NCBI GenBank assembly: GCA_009792885.1
Contig: WMCF01000055.1
Coordinates: 3,692,848 to 3,756,847, forward strand
DNA from: Eremophila alpestris peregrina
Taxonomy: Eukaryota; Chordata; Aves; Passeriformes; Alaudidae
Direction of reading: 5' to 3'
Length of the DNA: 64,000 bases
The translations under genes were made by a program, and so were the position numbers. Positions within the stretch are counted from its first letter, which is position 1. Every line of letters starts with the position of its first letter. Shown here piece by piece: positions 49,242 to 62,973 of this stretch. The notes below the pieces were generated by a model, which did not search any database, was not told the DNA's origin, and saw only the letters and a program-made list of their open reading frames with translations.

Positions 49242-49288
49242 ATAAAATAAAATAAAATAAAATAAAATAAAATAAAATAAAATAAAAT
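49242..49288. repeat. (AAAAT)n microsatellite
   Basis: About nine uninterrupted AAAAT/TAAAA units. It is probably the expanded A-rich tail of a former retroposed sequence or a slippage product. Confidence 0.9.
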
Positions 49289-52200
49289 ACCTGGCAAAAA
49301 TCTATTAAGATTCATTTGTTGCTCAATAGCCTAATAAGCCTCCCATCCACAGTGAGCTAATTCTGTGCAGACTGATAAGATAACACATATAAAGACAGCA
49401 GTGGTAGTTGAACAGAAAAAGAAATTAAAAACACTAACACAATAAACAAGAAAGGGAAAGTAAAGTATGCAGTAATTATTCCTAACTCATGGATCAGAAG
49501 TGAACAGAAAATACTGTAAAGCCCTTGTCTCTTTAACAAATCTTCCTTTCACCCTGCTGCAAATCATCGTATTCCATGCAAACTTGATGTCAGATTACTA
49601 CTTTATAACTATGAGTACAGGCAGGAGCATTTCCTCTTCTGGAAAAGCCTAGAAGGGATTGTCTGTGCTTGGAACACCTTCAAATTCCCCAAATCAAATT
49701 TCTGCTCCTGCTTAGCAGTGGTAGCTAATCTAAAGGGGACAGAGAAAGGGCCCAGTGCTTCCCTCCACAGCTGGCAACCCAAGCAGCAAAAGAAAACACA
49801 TCTTATGCCTTTTATAACTATTGTCACTTTCCCTCTGGGCTATATTTAAGAGCTCCATAAGCTCCCACAGCATTACTTCTGCTCTTAACAGAACAACTGC
49901 TGAGTCTCCCCAGAAGTGCCAACTGCCTAAAAATCCAAAGGAACTGCTAGATAATAAAATTTCAGAAGAATTTCAAATACCAGGCATGCTGTTGCTGTTA
50001 CAAATGTACTCCTCATCCTCCTCCACTTAGGAGAAAGATGACCTGACCCCCTTTCTTTTTACATCAAAAACACTCTGCAACAGCAGAAGAAGGGTAAAGC
50101 TACTATGTAAATTCTTCTCTTGCTTCAGATCTACATTCTTTAAGTTCAGACAATATCCAAGCAATATTTGTCGTTGCATAGGCTTGCACATGCAGGCTTT
50201 TGTGCAAGCGTTCACCTCACTGCCTTCTGAGGCTGTGGAGCCCTGTACAGACTGTGTGCCTCACTGTGCCACCCACATCTAGCCTTCCTCAGAGAGCACA
50301 GCAAGTGCTGAGGTAGCACAGGATGCTGCAACTTCCTGCATTTCACTCAGAAACAGCACAACTGTTCTGGCTTCACTTGCAGTGAGCTATAATTTTAAAA
50401 GGAGTTAATTACCCCATGCGCATTATGACAAGGTTTGTTTTAAATTTGCATTGTTAATTTTACCTGCCCTTTACATTTTGATGGTTTGCCTTACAGTCTA
50501 GGTGTTAACTGAAGCACATGAAACGTGGCTCTTCACTAAGCCCCATCAGCTTCACCAGAGCCAGAAACGGGTAATTCTGGTGACCAACCAACCAAGCAGA
50601 CTGCAAGTTCAGCATCCCTGCTCTAACTCAGCCCAAGCAAACACAGACCAAGAGCTAAGCAGTTGTATTCTGTCAGAAATAACTTGGCTCTTCCAGTGGC
50701 TTGGAGCTCAAATTCAGATTACCAGCAACTATGTTTTTTGGAAAGAGGTCAGCAAGTGCACGGGAATGCAGAGTAAACTGCCATAGCTCCCTCACCCTTC
50801 GTAGTGGTGCATCCAGGTAAAGGGTGAGACACACGGCTGGGGCTGGGGCTGGGGGATGTAGGATGGGGATTACTCTGCTGCCACCCATGTTCTGTGGATA
50901 AAAAAGCATTCCAGTCACTGCAAGTGTCAATATTTTGCAATCCATAGTCTTTTTTTTTTTTTTTAATGATCTATTACTTAAAGCAGTTTGCTAAAGCATT
51001 GCTAATAATCTTCTATGAATAGTCCATTAATGGCATTATAAAAGGAGAGTGTCTTATCCAGGCCAATAAACTTTGGTACACAAATATAAAAATAGCATTT
51101 TACTCATATATCTTTTCTTCATAAATTAGTTGAAGATGCCCATGTTTCATTTTAGACAATTAATGTGGATTTTTATCTCAGCATTGTATCAAATAGTTGG
51201 GGGGTGAAAAAAAAAAAGGAAGATGGAGCATACTTACTTTTTACTTGAAAATATAGATAAATAATTAAATAAGATCAAATCTCCCCCAATGCCAGTGAGT
51301 CTGTTGGCTTTGGTGATCACTGTTTGTGTGCTTTAGGAGTGTGTCTGAAGGGCTCTGGAGGCCACTAAAGGTGTTAGGTGAGAGTGAGACCACACTCTGC
51401 CTGTCAAATTCTGGCATGCAAGGCAGGAGCAGCTCCTGCATGTGAACCTGCCAGTTGCCCCAGGGTAGAATTTGCCCCCAATAACAATATGGCATTCAGT
51501 ATGGCTGAAATGTTCCTCCTGGCATCTGCAAAATCCAAGATATAAATAATGTTTCTAAAATAAACCAAGAGCATTTGGATTGATGGGTACAATTACCCAG
51601 ATTTCATGTGAAACAAGAAAACCAATTGTGAGCATCAGGTCTTCAGGCTGTGAATAAATTAGACTAGGCCAAAATGCAGAAGTTTTCATTGCTGCACTGA
51701 AACTTTTCTGGAAAAAGGCTTAATTTTAGCTAAATAAATAATCTCCACAGGCCATTAAAATCTTCCCTTCCTTTGAAAGTGTATCTTTATTTCTGGAACA
51801 AATACAATTATGCAAAACCCCCCCCCGCCTTTTGTATTAAAAAACCTATGCAACCACATATATTGTGCTGTTCTTTCTCCTTTCATTAACTGCATACATT
51901 TCCATGTCTATATTCATTTAAATCAGTTCAATAAAGAAGGATTCCCAGCCATGCCAAAATTTGACAGTGCTGGAGACTGCACTGACCATAATGCAGCAAA
52001 CCTGACAAATAGTGTTACCTACTGCAGGAAAAGGGGGCGAGATGTTTGTCCTTTGTATTTAAGTACAAAACTGCCACTTTGCAAATTTTAACATCATGTT
52101 CTAGACCAACAACAGAGTATCACTATTTTTTCAAAAACTTTTTTGACCAAATTGCTGACTTACACATAATGCCACTTCTTTTAGCTTTATTTTGGAGATT

Positions 52201-55200
52201 GGAAAATACATACTTAAAAGGTATTTAGGAGTTTTCGATATTTGGAACATGCAACTATTTTCATATGGCAAGTGAGATGCCTGATAAAAATGCTGACACA
52301 TTATGACAGAAATAATGTTTCTCTGGGGCTTATGGGTGCTCTAAGATTTATATGCTACCTGGACTTAGTTAATCCCCGGGAAAAGAAAAAAAAAAAAAAG
52401 CTTTTCAGTTCTTAAGACCAACTACCCATTACCCAGTCAATTTAAGCAGTGACCCTGCACTTTACATCAAGCACATGACTAAAAAGGATTTTGAATCAAA
52501 CCCTGGATTTTGTCATGAATGTTCTGTTGCACACAAGATACTTCTATGTGCACTTGATTTTCTGTTCTAAATGCAGAGAATTTTCTTTTCCACCCCCAAC
52601 AACAGCCCAGTGGCACAAGTAATGTCAGATTTGATTTATCTCTGGTTCTGATTATTTACTACTGAAACAGTGCTTTTTAGTTACAACAACTCAGCAGGAT
52701 TTGGCCTGAAAGAATTAAATTTACTTGTTCTTACATGAGGTAACATGCATTACAGCATTACATTAGCATCATACTATGAATTCCTACCCAATTTATCTCT
52801 GCCATGATGTTTTTTGCAACACTCCTCTCTCCTAGCAGGGATAAGCTGGCATTTGGACCTGACAGGTATGTTCCCACTCTTTTTCTGAAAGTTTTATTTT
52901 CTGTTTTTAAGGCATACTGCTTGTCATGAGCAGCAGACACTCTGATTTCAGGGAGTCTTTCCCAGTGCACCAAGATGACACACACACGTATGTCAAAGGC
53001 TTCTCACAAGCCTTTCAAAACTTCTTGTGTTCAAAATTGCATATTGGTTTGTTTCTATCCACAAATGAAGTTAGCCCATCACCATTCTTTGTCACTTAAG
53101 ACTATCAGAATGGAATTATTTATACCCACATTATTAATATTTCTCAGCCATGTCAAGCAATCTATGTGGGCCACAGCACGTGAACATATTCAATCTGCTT
53201 TCAGGAGTGGTCCCTGGCACCATGTCCCAGATGTGTTAGGGAAAAAAGCTGGCTGACACAGGCTAAAGGCAGGCCAGAGAGTGTGAGAGTACAGACCATG
53301 ACATTCCAGTGGTGGAAAGGATCTTGTTTAGTTCATTAGAGTAGCCATAAAGAAGCTATGTGAAAGTACAAAGCACACAGTCCTTTATCTCAAGTGGAGA
53401 GAAAAAAAGAAGTTATTACTGCATCTCATTTGTAAGGTAGAACTTTTTTGGATCTCTTAGTTTCTATCAAGACACACATCTGTGTGCAGCTCCATTCAAT
53501 TGTCATCTAAATTCCAATTGAGCATAGATGGATGTTAAATTAAAGCCCAAACAGTCAACTAGAAAAGTCACAAAGTGATAGAATTTTACTCTGACAAAAG
53601 ATGAATTCACAGTATCAGCATCTATAAAATTCCTTATGAATAAAGAAAGGTTGCGTTCAAGCAGCTTCATAATGGATCTTTTTCCAGGGCTGAATGCAGC
53701 TGTGATGCTGAAGGTGAAAAGATAAAAGTCAGAAGACAGCTCACTTGCAAAAACAGGCGTTTGTCATCCCTGTACTTCTTTGGGAGATCTACTCTGCATC
53801 CTTTATTTTTCCTTTCTAATCCACATTACTTCTGATGATCTGTAAAAATGTCATGTAAAATAACACCCTTTACACACATGAAATAGATTTATGTGTATGC
53901 AAAAAAATGCAGATTTACTCTTGCAACTCCTACAAGTATGTGATTTTCAGGCAGAATTTAGGAACCAAGTTCTGAAAATTTGCTTCTCCATGTCCACTGT
54001 ATTTTCTTCAACCAATAAAGACCATTATCCTAGCAACAAAAAAATCCAATTATCTCAGAAGAGTTTGGATTTTCTGTGAATCCACATCACATTTAGTTCT
54101 TCCAACATTTCGTTGGGTACTGAATCTAAAAATTATATTCTTATTGTATCTCCTACTTCTCTCCAAAAAGGTACCCAATACCTTATTTTTTACTTTTCTG
54201 ACCTCGCCATAATATGTTTCTGAAACAAATACATTCACAGCTACTTCCCAGCAGCAGTCATCAGAGTACTAGCATGGAAATGTGGGTTCTCAGTGGTTAA
54301 TGCACAAATAAAGCTGTTTACAGGCCTGCCAGAAAAACAGCAACACTGATCCCTACCGCATGCTTGTCTAGAGGTGATAAACAGATGCACTTCCCTCTCT
54401 TACTGGCTGTTTGTTGTATTCTTTTAAATGGTTTTCTCTATTTTTACTTAGGTCAAAGCAAGAAAAAGTAAGAAAAAGGAAAGGAAACCCTCTATAATTA
54501 AAGCAGTGGAGATGACCGTGGAAAATCACAGTTATTGTGTAGAGCAAAAGACCCAAAGCAAGTATAATTGCCTCTGCTCTGCAGGCCAAGGAGTTCCTTG
54601 GACAGAGGCAAGCAGAGAGGAAAAGATTTGCTGTGCACAGACCCAGGATCAGGCACACATTCAATTATCCAGCCCCTGACTCTCACAGGAAGGAGGTTTG
54701 TACACTGAAGAACAGCATTTATGTATAATGAATGGAATTTTGCGCTATCAAAAAAAAATAACTTCAGTGCCTTTGAAAATTTGGGCTGCAAACATCTCCA
54801 TGCTTCCCAGAGAGACTCGTGTCCCTAAATGGCTAAATTACTTTTGTCATAGGATTTAAATTTGTAGGACAAGAGGCATTTTAGAATTTTAAACCAGCAT
54901 AGCACAGTAATCTTAAAAATTACTCTGAAGTTTCAAGCAATCTTTCTGCTGAGTTTTTCAGTCTTCTTCATACTCCGCTGGTAGGAACACAGAAAATGGT
55001 TTCTCATAATTAAAAAAAACCAAAAAAACTCCACAGATGGTATATGCACAGCATACATAAGCACTGCCAAAACTGACCTAAATGAATAAATATAGCACCA
55101 GTCTGAGATAGCTAAGATACACAAGACTTCTATGCATTCCAGTCAGAACTGGCAAATAGAGATTTTTCAGCCATGAGAGGAAAAGCAGCAGTTGCAATTC

Positions 55201-55406
55201 TGTATTTTTAAGACTAGGAGTATAATTTCCTTTCAAACAAAACTTATTAATTTTTTTAAACTTTTTCAATTATTTTCCTGCACTGTAGCTGGGAAGAGCT
55301 CTAGAGCCATCCAAGACAAAAGATAATATGCAAACCTAAAGATGGGCACAATTTTTAATCAGTATTTTGTACAGTGCTGAGTACTGTTAATTCTGTCCAA
55401 AACCAC

Positions 55407-55467
55407 AGGATTGAAGCAAATAGTATTTAATTCAAAATTCAAAAGGATTGAAGCAAATAGTATTTAA
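55407..55467. repeat. 24-bp perfect direct repeat, 13-base spacer
   Basis: AGGATTGAAGCAAATAGTAT continuing TTAA occurs at 55407-55430 and 55444-55467. No adapter sequence lies between the copies, so ordinary local duplication is likely. Confidence 0.85.
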
Positions 55468-58341
55468 GATCTATCACCTCTGCTTTAAAATTAAAAGAAG
55501 AATGCTTATTTCACTGTCTTATATTCATTATTTCTGTAACGATTACAAAAATGTAATTTATAGGCTTTACTGGGCCACAGCCAAGTTATCTTTGCATATT
55601 TATATATTTCTAATTTGGCTTTTTGAACTATCCATTTCCTTTCTATTGCTGCAATAATGCTCTCTAAGTGTTTTTCCCCTTGAGCAGGAGCTGCAAGAGG
55701 AATACAATCTGAAGAACAATGCAAACCAGTCGTGAATGTAAGATAAAAATACCTTTCAGAAGTTATGCAATAAACACTGAACACAGTTGAATCATCCGAA
55801 GTGGTTTATTCAAGATCATAAACAACCTACTATTATGAGTAAAAATACATCAGTCTTGCTCTCCCTCAATTCTATTTTAATCGCCACAGATGTTTAAGTT
55901 TTATTTCAGGTGTAAGATTTATTCACCTAACAGAGATGATCAGACTTGAGGTATGAGCAAATGAATATCAGCATTTCAAGTACAGCAAATATGGGAATCC
56001 TCTACTAGACTTTTTAGAAAAGAAAAAATTTCCCATTAGGTTTCTTAGCATTATTAGATGGTGGCCTTTCAATTCATCCTTCATTCCTGCTAAGAAATTT
56101 TGCACATGCAAAGCCATTCTCATCTGTGCAGACATCAGAGCTGTAGCCTGTCCCAGGGATAAATCCCTGAATATAAGTTAGGAGTTTCACTGTGGCAGGA
56201 TATGCAGGATGTCCACATAGTTTTAACGTTCTTTTTGACCACAAAACTGTACTATTCACAAAGGAACAACTCATGGACTGTGCACATGTAACTTGTTTAT
56301 TCATGCCAATAAAAATTTTGTGTCAGCACAACTTTTGGTAATCCAGCCTTATAATGTTTTCCTCTTAGACCAAGAACTGTAATATGTACATGCAATTTAT
56401 TGGTGCTAATTTCTTTGGTTTGACTTCCATGCCTTTTTACTTCAAGTGTGTGTGAAAATCACAAATTGAATTTAAAAACTATTAATTAAGGGATCAGACA
56501 GCTCACAAATTCATACCTGATTTGTATTAGAAATCACGTAGGCTAATTTTAAAAGCAAAAATGAAGGCAGGCCTCATTTTTAAAAATTATTCAAGTGTCC
56601 CATTCAAAAAAGCTGTTATTGATGTTTACGTAAATGGAATACTATTATGTCCATCACAGCTGTGATAAAATTACCCAAATAATTTCCAGAAATGAGATGT
56701 AACTAAACAAAAAATGAAAGAAAATTCTTCTTCCATCATATTGAGTGTACCAAAGTGTAATTTCTCTTTTTTTTTTTTTTTGAAAGCTGTTTCAAGACAG
56801 TGAAGACTTCTTGCTTAAAACATCTTTTCAAATATTTATGTTAAACATCAGCAGAAAATGTTGTGCTACAAATCCTGGCATACAGAATTGGGCCTTTATG
56901 ATCCTAACTAGATCAAAATACACAATAAATATTTACATGCACTTTTTTTATTCCTTTGAAAAATAATCAAAGGATTGTGAGACACTTCTTGTCCTGATAT
57001 AAACACACAAGTATTTTTCTCGTCTAGGTCATTTATTCTAATCTAATTCAGGGATGTGGATAATGGCAGTAAGTTAAACTGCGCTTTGTGTCAGCTCTGT
57101 AGATTATTTTAAATAACTTAATGGTCCATTTCTTTAAACACTAAACTGTTGAAACGCTTTTGAAAACTTTTAAATTTCCTTTGTAAGCCAACTTGACTTG
57201 GACAGATGAAGTTGAGCATGTGACAAATATTTTGTCGAACAAAACCATCAGATTTCATGAGTACTTTTACAGAAGCACAGGGACTTGTGCTGGGACCAAA
57301 TCATGTCCAGACCTTCCTGGCATCTCTGCTGCAAAGGGAGTCAGTGGCAACCCAGGCAAAGAAGCACAGGCATGGGATGAGGCCAAAGTTGTATTACATT
57401 TCCTTGGATGACACTTACAGGTCTCACCCAAATCCTCTGACTCAGCAAGCCCAGAACTATGTGCATCTATCAAAGGGAGTGCTGATGTTTAGAAACCACG
57501 TCACAGAAATCAAAATGTCCCAAGAAAGGGATCATTTTCCCTTTTCCAATTCACCTTGCAAAAAAGACCAGATCTTTGGGTAAGAGACTAGCTTTTTTAT
57601 CCTCTATGTCCTACCTAACATGATAAAATCCAGATTCATACATAAAATATGTTGATGGTGGTGGCAGTACTTTCCATGATAATGATACCATTTCATCAGT
57701 GAGAATGAAAATGCTTGAGTGTATGTAGAAATTGTTGCAGAGCTAACTAGGGGGCTACTTTAGAACACAATTATTATTCCAGAATGTCTCCCTGTATAAA
57801 CACTGTTATTTCATGCAGGAAATTGTGCCCTTATGTAGTTTATTTTAACCTGCTTTTCAAAGTAGATTAAGCATTGCCAAAGTATTTTTTTTAGAGTAAA
57901 ATAAGCATTTCTACATAGAAAGTTCAGGTGTTGTGGCAATTTTTGACTAGTTTTGTATATTGAAGAAATCCTAACCTTGTAATAGGAAGAAAAATTATTC
58001 TATCACTGTGAAACTTTTAAGAAACTTCAGGAAAGCTCTAAATTATTAAAAAATTATTGCCCATCTAGAGTGAACCAAAATTACATTTTAAAAAATGAAA
58101 GCTATTTCTTACTACTTATAGACCAAAATACTCCTGAGGTAGATTTAATGGTGCTGTTTCCACTGCTACCATCTCAGCACCTGGTTCAAAGTACCAAAAA
58201 TGGAGCAGAATCAGACTGATCAGGTATTCATTGTGAAGACAGTCTCTGTTATATATCCCACAGAATCTGGTCCAACAGAGCATGAATCCTGGATTAGTGG
58301 TTTTGGTAACTATAGTAATATTAGTTATAAAAATAATGGCC

Positions 58342-58376
58342 ACCACTATATATAGTGGTTATATAAATATAACCAC
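58342..58376. repeat. Perfect 18-bp palindrome next to a second hairpin
   Basis: ACCACTATATATAGTGGT (58342-58359) is its own reverse complement. It overlaps a second inverted pair, GGTTATA...TATAACC. The AT-rich centre makes this a likely site of cruciform or slippage instability. Confidence 0.85.
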
Positions 58377-60399
58377 CACTGAAAGAAAAATTAGCTAGAA
58401 ATGGTTAGCATTGAAAACATAGGAATTCTTTAAAAGCTACATTTTATTTTCCTAACCAGTGTTATTTCAACTATTTTATTTTCTCCAGTCAGGTTCAGAG
58501 TTTCTTTTATGTTTTATGAACACTCATTATGAACTATGAAAATTTCTTAGCTGTCTGCAGAAATGCAGTGTTCAAATCACTCGGATAAATAAGAAGTAGT
58601 AAGTGGTATTTACACAGCCAGAAGAACATATAAGTTAGGAGAACCCTGGAGTTGCTCTATGAGAAAACTATTTTCAAAAATCCTACAATTTACTGATCCC
58701 ATCACAACTTTATAATTTGTAGTCATAGTAATTATGTAAAAATTACAGAAATAAATATGTTCTTCAAAATATATTATTTAAGTATGTATAAATTTACTTA
58801 CATTATATTTTGTTCAGAATAGTGCATAGAGTATGTATGTTTATGTGGAAATTGATGTCTGAGTAAGTCCACTGGCTTACACCAGCAAGGTGTAAATTTG
58901 ATGATGGAAAAAGAGGAAACTGTCAGGAATGAGATTTGTTTACTTTTCTACATAGTAATTTGTAATAGAGCTGCTGTTTTCACTTAACCAAGCAATGATC
59001 TAAACGTCCAGCCACAAAGACCCAAATAACCAAATGCCCACACTATATTAAGCCTTCAATTTCAGTCATGTTGCACAAGTGCAACAAGTTACTGCCATTA
59101 ATGTCAAATTGGTATCATTTTATCAAATGTGTATGATCTGATCAGTTTGTGAGCCTGTTGCCCTCCTTGCTGCTCTCTTGCTGTTGAGCCCAGCAAACAA
59201 AAGCATGCAGTTTACTTTCTCAGTTCTCATGCAGCCTCCTTCACTTCCCATCCCTATCACAGCTTGTCTGCATTAATTAGTACTAAGCTTTTGATAGGAC
59301 TTTGCAGAGGGTTATTTTCAGTATTGTTGCCGCTATGCCATGTGTTTCCATGGAATGAATAGACTGTCTAGAGGAACATAGTGACATGATCTGTGTAGGG
59401 GTTTTGTAGCACTTTTTGTAGTGTATTTTCAATTCAATTCCTTTTTACAACCTGGTATTTTGTTTCCTTCTTGCTGGCTTTGTGCATTGTGGGAAACTTC
59501 TCAGGGAGTTGTTCCACAGTCTTTTTTTTTTTTGCCCCTCAGGATGAATTCGAATTTCTCATGCTAATATGCATCACCTTCTTCATTTGTTTTTTTCTAA
59601 GGTTCTGCACCAAATGCATGCATTGGAAGGCAGTACAGGAATCCCAGAGAAGACACACTCCCGTGGCATAGTGAAACCTCCACCAGAGCTACCATTTAAC
59701 CTCTGGAGCCACTGGCTAAGGGCACAGCTCCAAGGAGTGAGTTCCTCAGCTCTGCCAGTGTGCTGACACAGCTCTGCAGCCTTCTTTCCAGAGCCAGGTA
59801 CCTGGGAAACAGGCAACAGTTTTCCACTGCACATCAGGGGTACATGCTCCTCGGGACCTAGTGGACCCAAACCCTTCCCTGACATCTGCAAACACTGCCC
59901 CCTTTCTGTGATCATTGTCTCTACATAAGTAATTTTTTTTAACTCCACAGATTTCTGCATAAACACCTAGGGAACTCTGGTTCTGCTGAAATGTTCCATT
60001 TGTCCTTATGATTTTTTCCTCTTAGGCACAGAGTCTAGTACTGCTTTGCCCTATGACAAATACACTCTATTAATTAATTCTTTCTCACTCTATCAAAATT
60101 CCAATAGATTGACAATCTTTCTGTATTACTTTCCTGGACAGATAGCAGCTACCTTGTTCCTAAAACCCCTAAATTACACAGGTATGTCCTATGCTGGGGC
60201 TTCTCATTGATCTCTAATTTACAATGTTTTCTAGTACATTTTTAAGTGATAAACACAACTTCTGACATTCTTTGGTTACTAGCTCTTGTTAGAAGCCACA
60301 AATTAAAGGAACACATAAACCACTAACTCCTTTCCCTTTGTCTTAGTCAATTTTTTCAACAACATCCCCTTCAATTTTTCACACATTTATTTTAAATGG

Positions 60400-60800
60400 T
60401 TACCTGGGATTGGTGCCTTCCTAGATACACCTGCCCTTATCTGTCCCACCTTGGATAAATACAAATGCAAAGAAACAGTTTAGAATCTCTGCTACATCCT
60501 TGTCCTGACTGACTGCAGCTCAAGAGACTCACCAATTCTCTCCTAGCTTACTACACTTGATATCTTGAAGCTATCTATATTGTTTGCCTGCCTTTAGCTA
60601 TTTGCTCTAAGGCATCCCTTTTATGTTCACTAATTACTACCCCAAAAGTCACTAGCTAGAATTTCTGCTCTTTTCTGACCCTTTGGTTTAGAATCTTTTT
60701 TTTAAGACACTTATCAAATTCAAATAGTTTTTGCATTCTGCAATACACTTTTTATTCTTTGCTATTCATTTTTAATGTGGCCATTTTCAAACATGCTTCA
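60400..60800 (-). mobile_element. Ancient CR1-like LINE, endonuclease-RT linker of ORF2
   Basis: On the minus strand the sequence around 60450-60500 translates to DVAEILNCFFAFV. This corresponds to the A-x-x-LN-x-FF-x-x-V block that lies between the endonuclease and reverse transcriptase domains of CR1/L2-type ORF2. The flanking plus-strand text matches the general pattern of such diverged copies out to about 60800. It has many stops and is much older than the CR1 copies elsewhere in the window. Confidence 0.6.
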
Positions 60801-62973
60801 ACTTTTTATACGGTGTTTTTGGTTAATTCAAGGGTTCTGTTTCATACATTTGAATTATTTCTTTTAAAAAGTCATTCTGCTGACAAACTGATTCTGACAT
60901 GGTCTTCTGTGTTAAGAAGTTGAATTTGATTTTGTTTTTAACCGCAATTACCCAGTGAATCAACTAAATCAACTTCCACTTATATATTTTTCTTGGCTTA
61001 TTCATTTAATACATTATTATTAATAAATTATTTAGTAATTTCTACAACTAGTGCGCACTTTCTTTTTGTTGTTCCTGTTCTTTCCTATACAGCTATAATC
61101 TAAAATATATTAAAAAAAACCTAAAAAAACAAAACAAAACAAAAATAACCTTAAAAAACCCCCCAAAAATCAATAAGGGAAAATAAACCAAAGGAGCATT
61201 GCTCTTGTTTTGTTGAAATTTTAGCTTTGCGGTTCAAGGAAAAAAACCAAAACTAAATCTGGATTTTCAAGCGTGGATTATGTAATAACATCATTTATAT
61301 TGGTTGCTTCTGATATTTTACTTCCAATTTTTTTTGCCCTTATACCAGAAAAGTGCAAAATGTAGGTCAACATCTCTATGTAAAGACCTTGTTCAACAAA
61401 ACTACTTAAGTTAGTGTAGCAAAATTAAAAATTCCTCAATTATCAGTAAAATAAGCATGTCATTGCTAGCTGAAATTAAACTCCCAGGCCTAGAACAAAT
61501 CAGAACATAACCACCACTGTGGTATCACCAGATAACAATTATTATTACAACATCCATACTGCACCAGAACCTGGTTGTGGTTAGACCATCTAAAGATGCT
61601 ACCAAACTTGGTAAATTGAAGTTAAATTTTTAACTGAGGTGACAGTGATGAAATCAATACTGCTAGATTGTGCCTTACTGCTGAAGAATGTTTTTGTATA
61701 AATAAAATGCTGGAAGACCACGTCAGGAAAGACTGAAAGTGGATAGGCCAGACTGAAATTTCACACAGTCCTTTAGAATGTGACTGGGTGATCGGCACGT
61801 TTAGCCCACACTAAATAAGCTGACTGCCTCAGGACGGGTTTTTAGGAATGGCTTTCACATATCAGAATTGGTCATCAAATTTGAAGTTGTCAGTAAAGTG
61901 AATCTAAAAAGTAAAGTGATAAAAAGACCTCTCCTAAATGAATGAAAATACCGGGACAGCCAATAAAGAAGGGAGAACTGAGCTGTTTGTGCTGAGATGA
62001 TCTGTAACAAACATCTTCACATATCAGGACTGCCACCACACCACCCCTCAGAACAACTGAATGCTTCAGGAAAATAAATTAATTAACACCATTCACAGAG
62101 ATTCTTTTCTCTTTTACCCTCAATCTGCTCTCCTAGAAGACCTCTGACCTTTTAAAAAAAGGTCAGTATTGCAGTGTTAATGTCTTTGGCTTATTTGGAT
62201 GAGACAAACATCACAAATTCTTCAAGTCAAGGAAACTACAATCTCTAATAAAATACACAACACAACAAATAGAATTAAAAGATATGTTAGATCAAAGTGC
62301 TATTCAAGGGTTCTACAGCTGGCTCAGACTCCAAAAGGAATTGTGAAGATCTTTTTGAGATCTATCACACTCTTTCATGCCACATAACCATAGTCAAAAG
62401 GTGACTAAAGAAAGAGGCAAGATTTTGGAATGAGACAGAACACACAGAGGAGCACTGACAAGAGTCAGTACTATGTAGGCTGAAAGATGATCAGACCAAA
62501 GGCTCTTCCTCCTTCCAAACTATGTAAACAGCTACTTCAAAATAATATACAGACTGTTTATTCACAAGATACTTCTCAATTGTAAAAAGAAGCTCCTAGG
62601 ACTGTTCTCTCAATTTAACTCTAGTTTTAGAAAACATTAGCCTGGCAACGTCAATGTTTAAACCATCTATTGAAGAAAATTTTGAAAAAAAAACCCAGCA
62701 TCAGAAAACAAAACTGAGCAACTCCCCCACTAATATTAGCAGACACTTTTGTTGTTGACAATGATGTCACACGAAAAACAATTAAGATTTTGTCTCTTTT
62801 TAAAAAGTACTGAACACTGCCTTCTTCACTGGCGCTTGAATCCAAGAGAAGCCATTTCCCCCCCCCCGTTCCTAAAATTGTGCCTGTATTATTCCTAGCA
62901 TGAAAAGCAGAAGGAGCTAATTTTTATTCCCACAAAGGGAACACTTTCATACAGTTCTTTGAACAGTACTTAC

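Larger units (their letters stand above)
46508..62973 (-). other. PCDH9: PCDH9 last coding intron (16,466 bp)
   Basis: This intron separates the two PCDH9 coding exons, with a GTAAGT donor at its right end and a TTTCCTGCAG acceptor at its left end on the minus strand. It is AT-rich. Inside it I recognise an inverted pair of MIR-like pieces near 48.6-48.9 kb, an (AAAAT)n microsatellite at 49.24 kb, an ancient LINE fragment near 60.4-60.8 kb and small palindromes at 58.34 kb. I see no convincing additional exon on either strand. The many ORFs of 60-127 codons here have no recognisable domain. Confidence 0.85.

Noticed and set aside
55407..55467. A second assembly artefact like the one at 40.4 kb
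   Set aside because: The 24-bp direct repeat has an AT-rich spacer (TTCAAAATTCAAA) unrelated to any adapter, so natural duplication is the simpler reading.
59583..59966. 127-codon minus-strand ORF inside the PCDH9 intron
   Set aside because: No recognised domain and low-complexity composition. No acceptor/donor pair was found that would fit it into PCDH9 in phase.
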